Source: Methanoculleus sp. UBA303
GTDB lineage: Archaea; Halobacteriota; Methanomicrobia; Methanomicrobiales; Methanoculleaceae
Length of the DNA stretch: 64,000 bases
Reading direction: 5' to 3'
NCBI GenBank assembly: GCA_002501655.1
Contig: DANY01000008.1
Coordinates: 1-64,000 of the forward strand
Below, piece after piece: positions 49,289 to 58,909 of this stretch. Numbering within the stretch: position 1 is the first letter of the stretch; every line of letters begins with the position of its first letter. The position numbers were made by a program, and so were the translations under genes. The notes under the pieces were generated by a model that was not told where the DNA came from, searched no databases, and saw only the letters and a program-made list of their open reading frames with translations.

Positions 49289-49731
49289 ATGAATGCGTGT
49301 AGGATCCTGATCCCAGTACTGCTCATGGCGGCGTTGCTCACTCTGCCTGCATATGCACTGGAGTCCGAGGTAAACGACTGTGGCTATGAAATTGCCCCTC
49401 TACCTGAAGAACATCAATGGATGTCTGTATTACGAAATTATGCCACAATAACACAGGGGGGACCGATCGATATACAAAATCTGTCTCAAATGGTGAAACA
49501 GATCTGCCCCTTGATTTGAACTGGGGAAATTCCGCAAACTCCCTCTCTCTCACAGTCAGTTCTCCCACAACTGTTGTTGCAATATTTCACGATGCCGATG
49601 ACGGGAAAAATGACGGTCGGATAGGTATGATCATTCGCAATAGCGGAGGGTTAGAACCCGGAACGTGGACGTTCCTCGTCCATGGCGAGAGTGTTCACGG
49701 AACCGAGGACTACACCTTTGAATGGTATTGA
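49289..49731 (+). pseudogene. Small secreted protein split by a poly-G frameshift
   Basis: ATG 49289 gives a signal peptide (RILIPVLLMAALLTLPAYAL) and then HQWMSVLRNYATITQGG. The frame is lost in a run of six G (49456-49461). With seven G it would continue TDRYTKSVSNGETDLPLDLN to the stop at 49729-49731, giving a ~148-residue secreted beta-rich protein. The homopolymer may be a sequencing error, a true mutation or a phase-variable tract. Confidence 0.6.
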
Positions 49732-49775
49732 CAGATCTGTCGGGCAGATCTTAAGGGCGCAGAGGTATCGAAGAA

Positions 49776-50564
49776 ATGAAGCACTGGATCTTTGTCGCAC
49801 TTATCATCACAGGATTTTCCTTCCTGATATGTCCTGCGGCGGCCCCAGGAGGTTACACATTTTCGCCGCTGGGTGAACCTCCGCCGGAAGGCGGCAATGA
49901 TTTCACCGAAATATCATTCTGGGAGTTATCACCCCGCATGATGCTCGTCGAGCTGCTGCTCTTCATCTCCCCAATGCTTCTCTTCCCTGCTAAATTCTTT
50001 TACTCTTTTACTGTGGTGCCTTTTTTCGGCTACCGGCGCATCTTCCGGAGGAACGCCCTTGACCATGACTCCAGGAAAAGGTTGTATGAGTGTATCGGCC
50101 AAAGCCCGGGCATCTCACTTGGGGCGCTGACCCGTGCCTCCGGGGTCGCGAGGGGGGCGGCTCAATACCATCTCTGGCGCCTCGAATCGGTGGGCATGAT
50201 CGTCGAGGTCCGTCGAGGCGGTCAGGTGGGCTATTTCAAAACCAGCGAAGGCTCCAGCGTGGTCAGTCGGAGTCTTTATCTTCACCTGCAAAACGGTACG
50301 ACACGACAGATTCTCTCCCTGCTCCTGGAGGATCATCACCCCTCGCAGCAGGATCTTGCCGTAGCTATCGGCATCTCAGCCCCCTCGGCTTTCTGGTATA
50401 TGAGGCGCCTCATAGCCGATGGGATCGTCGAACCTCACCGAGAAGGAAGGACAATGAGGTATTGTCTCACGCCCAAGGCCCGGGAACTTCTCAGGGAGAA
50501 GACCAGATATGACGGTACAGGCTACTGGAGATCGGGAGATGGCGAAAAAGGGATTATCGTATGA
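49776..50564 (+). CDS. Membrane-anchored double winged-helix regulator
   Basis: 262 residues. A signal-like segment (IFVALIITGFSFLICPAAA), a short outer loop and a second membrane segment (MLVELLLFISPMLLFPAKFF) place the rest in the cytoplasm. Two winged-helix domains follow: SRKRLYECIGQSPGISLGAL with GVARGAAQYHLWRLESVGMI, then QILSLLLEDHHPSQQDLAVA with FWYMRRLIADGIVEP. Such two-wHTH membrane proteins are common and poorly studied in Methanomicrobia. It follows the secreted gene by 44 bases and may sense a surface signal and control the secreted family. Confidence 0.78.
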   Translation: MKHWIFVALIITGFSFLICPAAAPGGYTFSPLGEPPPEGGNDFTEISFWELSPRMMLVELLLFISPMLLFPAKFFYSFTVVPFFGYRRIFRRNALDHDSRKRLYECIGQSPGISLGALTRASGVARGAAQYHLWRLESVGMIVEVRRGGQVGYFKTSEGSSVVSRSLYLHLQNGTTRQILSLLLEDHHPSQQDLAVAIGISAPSAFWYMRRLIADGIVEPHREGRTMRYCLTPKARELLREKTRYDGTGYWRSGDGEKGIIV

Positions 50565-50601
50565 AACTCCGAAAAAACAGCGCACCGATGTGGTGTCTCT
50601 A

Positions 50602-50673
50602 TGCGCCGACCGGGACTCGAACCCGGGTTTAGGCGTTGGCAACGCCTAGTGATAACCACTACACTATCGGCGC
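50602..50673 (-). tRNA. tRNA-Gly (anticodon GCC)
   Basis: Minus strand. Acceptor GCGCCGA pairs with TCGGCGC, D arm GTGTAGTGGTTATCAC, anticodon stem-loop AGGCG-TTGCCAA-CGCCT with anticodon GCC, and T arm CGGGTTCGAGTCCCG. No CCA is encoded. No intron. Confidence 0.96.
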
Positions 50674-50812
50674 ACGCCTGTGCTTTCGCACTGTGTGCCT
50701 TACAACGTGGGTTTTTCTGGCTAATAAGCCTATCGAAGCGCGGCCTGGATCGGGCGCTGCCGCCCCTGCAGGATCGCGAGGTCGGCCGGCCCCGCGGGAG
50801 GCCGATCGCGCA

Positions 50813-51523
50813 CTATCGGTGACCGCGTTCGAGCGCCTGCTTGATGTTTCGGTTTGCCAGCAGCCAGAGCCCCGGTATCAGGACCAGGACGAATACGGCC
50901 AGGGCGTAGGTGACGATCTCAGCGGAGATGAGCAGGAAGTTGAAGATGCCATGCAGCACCATCCCGAGGACGAGTCCCTGGAGGACGATCCTCGAACGCT
51001 CTTCTGCGGGCGCGAACTTGGCCCGACCGAGGGCGTAGCCCCAGACACCGGAGAAAAGCGCATGCCCGGGGACCGAGAAGATCGCACGGACGACGATCGT
51101 GCCGAGAGCAAGCGACGGCGACGTCACGTACGCCGCAAAGACGTAGAGGACGTTCTCGAGCGATGCGAGCCCGAGAGCGGCTGCTGCGGCGTAGACGATG
51201 CCGTCCATCGGTTCGTCGAACTCGGGGTGCGGGTAAGCGAACCGTCGAACGACCCAGAACTTGCCGTACTCCTCGACGATCGGCGCAATGACGACGCCCA
51301 TGATCAGCGGGAGTGTGATGAAGAGGCCGAAGAACCCCTCGACGAAGGCCACGGGGAACGTGACGAGGACGCCGAGGAGGAAGAGCTTCACGATCAGCGT
51401 CGCCGGTTCGGGATTGAGTTTATCCCGGCGGTAGAAGTACCATGCCCAGAAGACTCCCGGCCCCAGCGCCAGGGCAAGGATTACCAGCGGCTCGATCTCG
51501 ACCATTTGCTCGATCGAATTCAT
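50813..51523 (-). CDS. prsW: PrsW-type intramembrane metalloprotease
   Basis: 236 residues with seven to eight membrane segments. The family residues are present: APIVEEYGKFWVVRR (the EExxK-type site), ALGLASLENVLYVF, FSVPGHALFSGVWGYALG and VLHGIFNFLL with its histidine. Bacterial PrsW cleaves an anti-sigma factor; archaeal substrates are unknown. ATG 51523. Confidence 0.88.
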   Translation of the reverse strand: MNSIEQMVEIEPLVILALALGPGVFWAWYFYRRDKLNPEPATLIVKLFLLGVLVTFPVAFVEGFFGLFITLPLIMGVVIAPIVEEYGKFWVVRRFAYPHPEFDEPMDGIVYAAAAALGLASLENVLYVFAAYVTSPSLALGTIVVRAIFSVPGHALFSGVWGYALGRAKFAPAEERSRIVLQGLVLGMVLHGIFNFLLISAEIVTYALAVFVLVLIPGLWLLANRNIKQALERGHR

Positions 51524-51618
51524 AGTTTACGAGTCAAAGAGCCTTTCCCTTCCATTGGCGGCTCCATCGGCAGGCCGTGAAATGGCCGGAACTGCTCTTC
51601 TTCCGGATAAAAAAAGGG

Positions 51619-52554
51619 TTATTCGGGGAGGAGGCGGTACCCCGGTGCAACCCCCTCGAGCACCAGCAGCCCGTAGTACCGGAAGAACGTGACGAACGGC
51701 ACCGCGATCAGGAGCGCGACCGGGATGGCGATGATGAGGTAGGGGATGAGGAGGACGAGCAGCAGCACGTAGTTTGCCATGACTGCGGCGAGGAGGACGA
51801 TCCCGATGAGCACGAACGGTATTGCGATGATCAGCATCGCGAGGATGACCAGGACCGCCTGCACGATTCCGGCGATGAGGCCGAGCACGAATCTCGTGAT
51901 GATGTAGGCGACGGTCTGCCAGAGGTTTTCTGAGATCATCCCAAAAAGCCGCCGCCATCCCTCGATGACCCCGCAATCTTCATGGATCATGATCGGGACG
52001 ACGAAGTCGTGGGTCAGGAGGAAGACGATCCCGAAGAGGAGGGCTGCGACCAGGATGAATGGAATGAACAGGAGGATGAATGCAACACCGGCACCACCCG
52101 ACCCCTCGAACCCTACGAGCATGAGGATGAACGCTATCATGGCGAGGATCAGGATCAGCGTGAGGGCTGCCTCAAAGAGGAAGAGCCGCACCCCTTTGCC
52201 GACCCGTTCTCCAAAGAAGCGCCTGATATGGATATCGCCCGTCCGGAGCATGTCGACGAAGACGAACTGCATCACCGTGCCGATGATCCACCAGATGAGC
52301 GCGATCGCAAGCACGACGAGGATGAGCACCACGAAGATCGTTGCGATCCCGGGGAGGGCCCCCTCGACGCCGGACGGGAGGTCGCCTTCGTTGAAGTTGT
52401 ACCCGGAGGTGTTCGGGAAACTGACGCCCCCTCCCACAAAGAGCGCGATCAGGGCCAGGCGGAGCCAGATCCCCCACTTGAACGGCCAGAGCAGGCCTTT
52501 TGTGCGATGGAACGCACCTTCCAGCCTGCTGAATGCATACGTCTCTTCAGCCAT
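51619..52554 (-). CDS. Polytopic membrane protein (DUF7544-like)
   Basis: 311 residues from ATG 52554. The N-terminus AFSRLEGAFHRTKGLLWPFK with WGIWLRLALIALFVGG is typical of a family of archaeal membrane proteins with ~6 long hydrophobic segments. The central HDFVVPIMIHEDCGVIEGWR is the most conserved part. The function is unknown. It lies 95 bases from the PrsW gene on the same strand. Confidence 0.75.
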   Translation of the reverse strand: MAEETYAFSRLEGAFHRTKGLLWPFKWGIWLRLALIALFVGGGVSFPNTSGYNFNEGDLPSGVEGALPGIATIFVVLILVVLAIALIWWIIGTVMQFVFVDMLRTGDIHIRRFFGERVGKGVRLFLFEAALTLILILAMIAFILMLVGFEGSGGAGVAFILLFIPFILVAALLFGIVFLLTHDFVVPIMIHEDCGVIEGWRRLFGMISENLWQTVAYIITRFVLGLIAGIVQAVLVILAMLIIAIPFVLIGIVLLAAVMANYVLLLVLLIPYLIIAIPVALLIAVPFVTFFRYYGLLVLEGVAPGYRLLPE

Positions 52555-52706
52555 AGTTGTCCCGGAGAACTGGATGTTTCTACCATTTAAACCTTCTTTG
52601 GGCGAATCGGTCTCAACGTTCGGGTTCAAAGACCCGTGGCTGCCAATTCCCGGGAAACGGGTCTTTCAACACCTTAATCTAGTCCGTTCACCACACTATA
52701 GAACGA

Positions 52707-53333
52707 ATGATCCCTCTCATGCTTGACCTGACGGGCAGGAGGGTGCTCATCTTCGGGGGAGGCGACGTCGGTGCCCGGAAGGCTGCATACTTTGAGCATG
52801 AGGCGGAGGTGACGGTGATCAGCCGTTCCTTCTCGCCGGCCCTTGACGGTCTCGCGATCAGGCGGCAGGAGGCCGACCTCTCGACCCTCCCGGACGAGGC
52901 GCTCCGGGGTCTCCTGCAGGGCGCCTTCCTCGCGGTAGCCGCGACACCGGACACGGGGCTCAACGACCGTATTGGGAGAGTATGTGCCGGGTCCGGCGTC
53001 CTCTTCAACAACGCCGCCGGCGAGCCCGGAGATGTCATCATCCCTTCGGTCGTCCGGGGCAGCCGCTACCTGGTCGCGATCAGCACCCACGGAAAGAGCC
53101 CTGCCGTATCGCGGTATCTCCGCATGAGACTCGAGACGGAGTACGCAGACCTCGACCGGATGATTGATCTGCAGGACGAGATGCGCTCGATGCTCCGGGA
53201 GGTCGAACCGGTGCAGGCAGAGCGGTCCCGTATCCTCTGGAGCATACTCCGGGACGAAGAGGTCTGGGGAGCGCTTGCCTCCGACTACGAGAGAGCCCGA
53301 GCGATGGCGATCGAGAGGCACCTGCATGCCTGA
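52707..53333 (+). CDS. Precorrin-2 dehydrogenase / sirohydrochlorin ferrochelatase (CysG N-terminal type)
   Basis: 208 residues. MIPLMLDLTGRRVLIFGGGD then VGARKA is the NAD-binding start of Met8/CysG-B proteins; VLFNNAAGEPGDVIIPSVVR and THGKSPAVSRYLR follow in the family order. It oxidises precorrin-2 to sirohydrochlorin, the precursor of siroheme, F430 and B12. First gene of a six-gene tetrapyrrole operon; its stop overlaps hemA by 8 bases. Confidence 0.93.
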   Translation: MIPLMLDLTGRRVLIFGGGDVGARKAAYFEHEAEVTVISRSFSPALDGLAIRRQEADLSTLPDEALRGLLQGAFLAVAATPDTGLNDRIGRVCAGSGVLFNNAAGEPGDVIIPSVVRGSRYLVAISTHGKSPAVSRYLRMRLETEYADLDRMIDLQDEMRSMLREVEPVQAERSRILWSILRDEEVWGALASDYERARAMAIERHLHA

Positions 53334-54597
53334 GCCGGCCACGGCCCCGCTCGCTCTCGCGGGCCTGAACCATCATACCGCGGACATCGCCACGCTCGAA
53401 GCGTTCCGGTTCCCCGACGAGGCGACGTTCCTCCGGGAGGCGCGGGAACGGTTCAGGGGCGTCCTCCTGCTCCAGACCTGCAACCGCGTCGAAGTCCTGG
53501 TGCAGGGCGATGCACGGAGCCTTGAAGCGTTCCTGCGGGAGCAGGGCAGGCGCGACTTTATGGTCATCGAGGGCGACGCCGTGCCCCGCCACCTCCTGGA
53601 GCTGGCCGCAGGCATCGACTCTCTGGTCGTCGGCGAGGACCAGATCCTCGGGCAGCTCAAACGGGCGCTTGCGGCCACGGAGGAGGCGGGGGCTTCTAGC
53701 AGCGTCATCGGGCTCTGCATCAACAAGGCGGTGCATGTGGGGGTCAGGATCCGGCGCCAGACGCAGATCAACCGGGGAGCGGTCTCCGTCGGTTCCGCGG
53801 CCGTGACGCTTGCAGAGAAACTCCTCGGAACCTTACGTGACCGGCACATCCTGGTCGTCGGGAGCGGGGAGATGGGACTGCTCGTGGCGCAGGCACTGGC
53901 CGCCAAGGGCCTCACGGCCATATACGTCGCCAACAGAACCTACGAACGCGCGGTGGTGCTTGCGGATAAGATCGGGGGTCGGGCGGTCAACTTCAAGGAC
54001 CTCTACCGCTACATCGCGCTCTCCGACGTCGTCATATCCTGCACCGCCGCGCCGCACCCGGTCATCCGCACGGAGGAGGTCCGGGGGGTGATGGAGGAGC
54101 GCCTCTGGCCGCTCGATCAGCACCCCCGCCACCTGGTCCTCATAGACATCGCCCAGCCCCGCGATGTCGAGGAGGGGGTGCGGTCCGTCGAAGGCGTGCA
54201 TCTCTTCACCATCGACGACCTCCGGAACATCAACGACGCCGCCATGGACTCCCGGAGGAGCGAGGCGGACCGGGCACGGGGGATCATCGACGAGGAACTC
54301 GACCATTTCATCCGCCTCCTCCGGCGGACGGCGGCCGACGAGACACTCGCCCTCCTCTACACCTGGGCGGAGTCGATCCGGGCACGTGAACGTGACCGGG
54401 CGCTCGCGCGCCTGGGGGAGGAGGATAGCCGCACGGCGGAGGTCATCGATGACCTGACGCGGGCGCTCACGAAGAAACTCCTCTCCGACGTGACGACATC
54501 CATCCGCGCGAGCGCGGAGTGCGGCGATATAACGACAGCAGAGAGCCTGATGAGGGCGATTACCCGGGGAGAACCATGTTCCCAGAACGACGAATGA
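53326..54597 (+). CDS. hemA: Glutamyl-tRNA reductase
   Basis: 423 residues from ATG 53326. The catalytic cysteine lies in LLQTCNRVEVLV. SLVVGEDQILGQLKRAL, KAVHVGVRIRRQTQINRGAV and HILVVGSGEMGLLVAQAL are the landmarks of the family. It reduces glutamyl-tRNA to glutamate-1-semialdehyde. It overlaps hemB by 22 bases. Confidence 0.96.
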   Translation: MPEPATAPLALAGLNHHTADIATLEAFRFPDEATFLREARERFRGVLLLQTCNRVEVLVQGDARSLEAFLREQGRRDFMVIEGDAVPRHLLELAAGIDSLVVGEDQILGQLKRALAATEEAGASSSVIGLCINKAVHVGVRIRRQTQINRGAVSVGSAAVTLAEKLLGTLRDRHILVVGSGEMGLLVAQALAAKGLTAIYVANRTYERAVVLADKIGGRAVNFKDLYRYIALSDVVISCTAAPHPVIRTEEVRGVMEERLWPLDQHPRHLVLIDIAQPRDVEEGVRSVEGVHLFTIDDLRNINDAAMDSRRSEADRARGIIDEELDHFIRLLRRTAADETLALLYTWAESIRARERDRALARLGEEDSRTAEVIDDLTRALTKKLLSDVTTSIRASAECGDITTAESLMRAITRGEPCSQNDE

Positions 54598-55559
54598 GAC
54601 GGATACGGCGGCGGATAATCCAGCCGCTCCTCCGCGAAACAGAACTTCAGAAGACCGACCTGATAGCGCCGGTCTTTGTTGATGAATCGATCAGCACACC
54701 ACTACCCATCGCCTCGATGCCGGGGCAGTTCCGCCACCCGATGGACGGGGTCGCCGACTACTGCGAGCGTCTCCAAAACGCCGGTATCCGGGCGGTGATC
54801 CTCTTTGGTATCCCGGCCGCAAAAGACAGCGAGGCGACCGAAGCCTATGCAGCGGACGGCGTCGTCCAGCGGGCCGTCCGGAAGATCAAGGAACGGTTGC
54901 CGCAGATGGTAGTCGTTACCGATGTCTGCGCCTGCGAGTACACCGACCACGGCCACTGCGGCATTGTTGGAGAAACTGCCGACGGCCCTGACCTCCAGAA
55001 CGACTCCTCGCTTGCGCTGATGGCCCGGATCGCTGTCTCCCATGCCGAGAGCGGCGCCGATATCGTCGCGCCGTCGTGCATGCTCGACGGTATGGTGCAG
55101 GCGATCCGGGGGGCCCTGGATACCGCCGGATACCAGAACGTCCTGATCATGTCCTACTCCTCAAAGTTTTCGAGCGCCCTCTACGGGCCGTTCCGTGACG
55201 CTGCGGACTCGGGATTCAGTTTCGGCGACCGGACGACCTACCAGATCAACCCGGGCAACGCACGCGAGGCGGTGATGGAGTCGGAGCTCGACGCGGCCGA
55301 AGGGGCGGATATCCTGATGGTCAAGCCGGCTGGAATATACCTCGACATCCTCTCATCCATCAAGGAGTTCGGCCTGCCGGTGGCGGCCTACCAGGTCAGC
55401 GGGGAGTACGCTATGATCAAGGCGGCCGCAGAGCGCGGCTGGCTGGACGAGCGGGCCGTTGCCCTCGAGAGCCTCACCGCCATAAAGCGCGCCGGGGCCG
55501 ACCTGATCATCACCTATTTCGCCGAAGATGTAACGAGGTGGCTCGATGAAGAGCAGTGA
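54576..55559 (+). CDS. hemB: Delta-aminolevulinic acid dehydratase (porphobilinogen synthase)
   Basis: 327 residues. The zinc site [15 protein letters not shown] is complete. The two active-site lysines lie in [20 protein letters not shown] and [16 protein letters not shown]. It joins two aminolevulinates to porphobilinogen. ATG 54576 lies inside hemA. It overlaps hemL by 14 bases. Confidence 0.97.
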   Translation: MFPERRMRRIRRRIIQPLLRETELQKTDLIAPVFVDESISTPLPIASMPGQFRHPMDGVADYCERLQNAGIRAVILFGIPAAKDSEATEAYAADGVVQRAVRKIKERLPQMVVVTDVCACEYTDHGHCGIVGETADGPDLQNDSSLALMARIAVSHAESGADIVAPSCMLDGMVQAIRGALDTAGYQNVLIMSYSSKFSSALYGPFRDAADSGFSFGDRTTYQINPGNAREAVMESELDAAEGADILMVKPAGIYLDILSSIKEFGLPVAAYQVSGEYAMIKAAAERGWLDERAVALESLTAIKRAGADLIITYFAEDVTRWLDEEQ

Positions 55560-56793
55560 CCTTTTTTCGCGGGCAAAGACCCTGATGCCGGGCGGCGTCA
55601 GCAGCCCCGTCCGGGCAATCAAGCCCTACCCGTTCTATGTGGAGCGGGCGGCGGGCTCACACCTCACGACCGTCGACGGGGCCGATCTCGTCGACTGCTG
55701 CCTCGGCTACGGCCCCCTCATCCTCGGCCACGCTCATCCGGGCGTCCGGGAGGCTATAGGGCGCCAGCTCGATAAGGGGTGGCTCTACGGCACGCCGTCG
55801 CCCCTCGAGATCGACCTTGCGGAGCTGATCACCGGCGACCACCCCGGTATCGATATGATCCGGTTCGTCTCGTCGGGCTCCGAGGCGACGATGGCCGCGA
55901 TCCGGCTCGCCCGCGGCTACACGGGGAAGCAGGACATTATAAAGGTCGAAGGCGGGTTCCACGGCGCCCACGACGCGGTCCTGGTAAAGGCCGGGTCGGG
56001 GGCGACAACGCTCGGAGTGCCCGACTCCGCAGGTGTCCTCGCGGACCTTGTGGCGCACACCCGGCAGGTCCCGTATAACGACCCCGAGGCTCTGGAGACG
56101 CTTCTTGCCGGGAACGACGACGTTGCCGCATTCATCCTCGAACCGATCATGGGAAACATCGGGCCGGTGCTCCCCGACGACGACTACCTGGCCGACGTCC
56201 GGGAGATCACCGCCGCCTACGACGTCCTTCTCATCCTCGATGAAGTTATCACCGGATACCGGGTCGGTATCGGCGGCGCGGAGGTGCTCTATGGTGTAAA
56301 GCCGGACATCGCCACGTTCGGCAAGATCATCGGCGGCGGCCTCCCCATCGGGGCCTTCGGGGGGCGGAGCGACATTATGGAACTGGTCGCCCCCGCTGGC
56401 CCGGTCTACCAGGCGGGGACATTCAGCGGCAACCCGGTGAGCCTCGCGGCGGGGTCTGCGGCGCTCCGCTACCTCCATGAGCACCCGGAGATCTACCGGC
56501 GGCTCGACGACGCCACCCGGGCTATCGGGGAGGTCGCCGCGGATGCGGGCAGGGGCTCGTTCGTCAGGATAGGCTCGGCCTTCAAGCACTTCTTCCGGGA
56601 CCCAGCCCCGCGGAACTACCGGGAGGTCAAAGAGTGCGACACTGAGGCGTTCGGACGGTTCTGGAAGGCGATGCTCGACGCGGGGGTCTTCCTCCCGCCG
56701 TCGCAGTTCGAGACGAACTTCCTCTCCGCCGCGCACACAGAACGGGATATTGAACAGATAGCGGACGCATACGGATCATGTCTCTTCGCATAG
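55546..56793 (+). CDS. hemL: Glutamate-1-semialdehyde 2,1-aminomutase
   Basis: 415 residues, a PLP enzyme. [20 protein letters not shown] opens it, [16 protein letters not shown] binds the cofactor phosphate, and [16 protein letters not shown] contains the PLP lysine. It makes 5-aminolevulinate. It overlaps hemC by 16 bases. Confidence 0.97.
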   Translation: MKSSDLFSRAKTLMPGGVSSPVRAIKPYPFYVERAAGSHLTTVDGADLVDCCLGYGPLILGHAHPGVREAIGRQLDKGWLYGTPSPLEIDLAELITGDHPGIDMIRFVSSGSEATMAAIRLARGYTGKQDIIKVEGGFHGAHDAVLVKAGSGATTLGVPDSAGVLADLVAHTRQVPYNDPEALETLLAGNDDVAAFILEPIMGNIGPVLPDDDYLADVREITAAYDVLLILDEVITGYRVGIGGAEVLYGVKPDIATFGKIIGGGLPIGAFGGRSDIMELVAPAGPVYQAGTFSGNPVSLAAGSAALRYLHEHPEIYRRLDDATRAIGEVAADAGRGSFVRIGSAFKHFFRDPAPRNYREVKECDTEAFGRFWKAMLDAGVFLPPSQFETNFLSAAHTERDIEQIADAYGSCLFA

Positions 56794-57662
56794 GCACACG
56801 AGGAAGCGCTCTCGCGCTTGCGCAGACAACCAGGGTGGTCGGCATGCTCGCCGACCGGGGTACCGAGGCAGAGATAGTCACGATCACGACCGAGGGCGAC
56901 GCCGCGACCAACGTCCCCCTCCACGCCATCGGCGGGCAGGGGGTCTTTGTGCGGGCACTTGACGATGCGATCCTCCGCCGCGAGATCGACGCTGCGGTGC
57001 ACAGCATGAAGGATATCCCGGCGGAGCGGCCGGTGGGGCTTACCTGCTGCGCTGTGCTCGAACGGGACTCTCCTGCGGACTTCCTTGTGCACGAGGCCCC
57101 TCTCGATGCGGTCCGCGTCGTCGGGTCGTCGAGCACCCGGCGCCGCGCCCAGCTCCTCCGCGACGACCCGACGCTAGCGGTGAAGCAGCTCCGGGGGAAC
57201 GTCGATACCCGGATACGGAAACTCCGCGAGGGGCAGTACGACGCCATCGTGCTTGCGGAGGCGGGCCTCCAGCGGCTCGGGCTCCGGCTGTCCGGGGAGC
57301 CCCTCCCCACGAACCGGTTCGTCCCGTCGCCGAACCAGGGCACCGTCGCGGTTGTCTGCCGGGACGACCCGGCCGTCACCGGAGCCTTCGCGGCACTCGA
57401 CCATGCACCCAGCCGCCTCGACGTGGAGATCGAGCGTGCCGTCATGGAGGAGGTCGGCGGGGGATGCTTCACCCCGCAGGGGATCTACTGCCGGGGTGGG
57501 GACCTGATCGCCGAGGTGCTCGCGCTCGACGGCTCCCGGTGGGAGCGTATCGAGCGGCACGTCACGACGCCCGACGAGGCGCGGGCGTGCGGACGGGCCC
57601 TGCGCGAGAAGGGGGGAGACCTGATCCGGGAGGCCTATACGGCCCTCGGGGTGAAACCATGA
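56778..57662 (+). CDS. hemC: Hydroxymethylbilane synthase (porphobilinogen deaminase)
   Basis: 294 residues: [44 protein letters not shown], and the cysteine carrying the dipyrromethane cofactor in [12 protein letters not shown]. It makes linear hydroxymethylbilane. It overlaps the methyltransferase gene by 4 bases (ATGA). Confidence 0.97.
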   Translation: MSLRIGTRGSALALAQTTRVVGMLADRGTEAEIVTITTEGDAATNVPLHAIGGQGVFVRALDDAILRREIDAAVHSMKDIPAERPVGLTCCAVLERDSPADFLVHEAPLDAVRVVGSSSTRRRAQLLRDDPTLAVKQLRGNVDTRIRKLREGQYDAIVLAEAGLQRLGLRLSGEPLPTNRFVPSPNQGTVAVVCRDDPAVTGAFAALDHAPSRLDVEIERAVMEEVGGGCFTPQGIYCRGGDLIAEVLALDGSRWERIERHVTTPDEARACGRALREKGGDLIREAYTALGVKP

Positions 57663-58402
57663 TAGGAAAAGCGTATCTTGTCGGATCCGGCCCGGGAGGG
57701 CTCGGCCTCCTGACGCTGAGGGCCCGCGAGGTTATCGACAGTGCGGATGTGGTCCTCTACGACCAGCTTCCGGGGGAGGAGATCCTCTCGACGCTCCCGC
57801 GGGACGCCGAACTGATCGATTGCGGGAAGTACGGCGGCAACCACACGCTGAAACAGCACGAGATCGAGGCGCTGATGGTCGAGAGGGTGAAGGCAGGTAA
57901 AGTGGTCGTGCGCCTGAAAGGGGGCGACCCCTTCCTCTTCGGCCGAGGCGGGGAGGAGATAGAGGTGCTCCGGGAGCACGGCATCAGCGTCGAGGTTGTG
58001 CCGGGGGTGACGAGCGCCATCGCCGTCCCGGAGATGGTCGGCATACCGGTCACCCACCGGCGGTACGCTTCAGAGGTGACCTTCATCACCGGCCACGAGG
58101 ACCCTACGAAGCCTGAGTCCGCTCTCGACTGGGAGGTCCTCTCGCGCCTGAAAGGGACCCTCGTGATCCTGATGGGTGTAAAGAACCTCCCGGCCATCGC
58201 GGCGGCGCTCGCTGCGCACGGCAAAGACCCGGCGACCCCGGTGGCAATCATCGAGAGAGGGCTCCGGCCCGACCAGCGCGTGACGGTCGGGACCCTCGCC
58301 GATATCGTCGAAGCCGCCCGCGCTCGCGGCGTCCGACCCCCGGCGGTGATCGTCATCGGGGGCGTGGTGAACCTCTACGACGGGGAAGGGCTGTCGGGGT
58401 GA
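57659..58402 (+). CDS. cobA: Uroporphyrinogen-III C-methyltransferase
   Basis: 247 residues: VGSGPGGLGLLTLRA, VLYDQLPGEEIL, VVRLKGGDPFLFGRGGEE and VPGVTSAIAVPEMVGIPVTH, the standard SUMT motifs with the SAM-binding GGDP. It makes precorrin-2, which the first gene of the operon uses. No hemD (uroporphyrinogen-III synthase) follows; that step must be encoded elsewhere. Confidence 0.96.
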   Translation: MIGKAYLVGSGPGGLGLLTLRAREVIDSADVVLYDQLPGEEILSTLPRDAELIDCGKYGGNHTLKQHEIEALMVERVKAGKVVVRLKGGDPFLFGRGGEEIEVLREHGISVEVVPGVTSAIAVPEMVGIPVTHRRYASEVTFITGHEDPTKPESALDWEVLSRLKGTLVILMGVKNLPAIAAALAAHGKDPATPVAIIERGLRPDQRVTVGTLADIVEAARARGVRPPAVIVIGGVVNLYDGEGLSG

Positions 58403-58909
58403 GGGAACGGGGGGCAGGTGTCCCCCCGTGCTGATATAGTATCCTTTTTCTGCACTGATTGTTCCCGGGTTTTGTAGGGTTTTGCAGTAACATGAGCACC
58501 AGAGTGTAAGCGTAGCCCCAAAACATAGAACAGGTACACTCTGATAAACCCCCATACAGTGGACCGTGGGGGTATCGCCATTGGGGGAGGGGCTGACGGG
58601 GAGGGGGGAGCATCCCCCCTCCCCTGTTTCTATCTCTAAGGAGGCATGTAAACCCCACCCCACCCGCGCTTCGCGCTCCTCCCCCGCCCTAGGGGGCGGG
58701 GGCAGTGCGTGGCGATGTCCACTGAAAATCCGTGTATGGGTATGTTTGGCCGAATGGGATGTGATAACTCAAAGAGTGTGCGTTGTAAGCGTTCTCAAAT
58801 ATGAGAACTCACCCGCCATCATGCGCGAACATCTCCCCACCTGCACCACCATCCCAACAACCGGAATCCTCTTCTCCCCCTGCGCGCGTACTCTCCTACG
58901 AGGATAACC
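58403..58909. repeat. Intergenic region with the inverted copy of the dispersed repeat
   Basis: 58557-58608 is the inverted partner of 42405-42459 (shared CAGTGGACCGTGG, TATCGCCA and GGGGCTGACGGGGAGGGGG). 58677-58720 matches the block at ~42245-42285. A C/G hairpin (CCCCCGCCCTAGGGGGCGGGG) lies near 58680-58702. No gene. The part from 58730 on serves as promoter and leader of ilvD. Confidence 0.65.
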
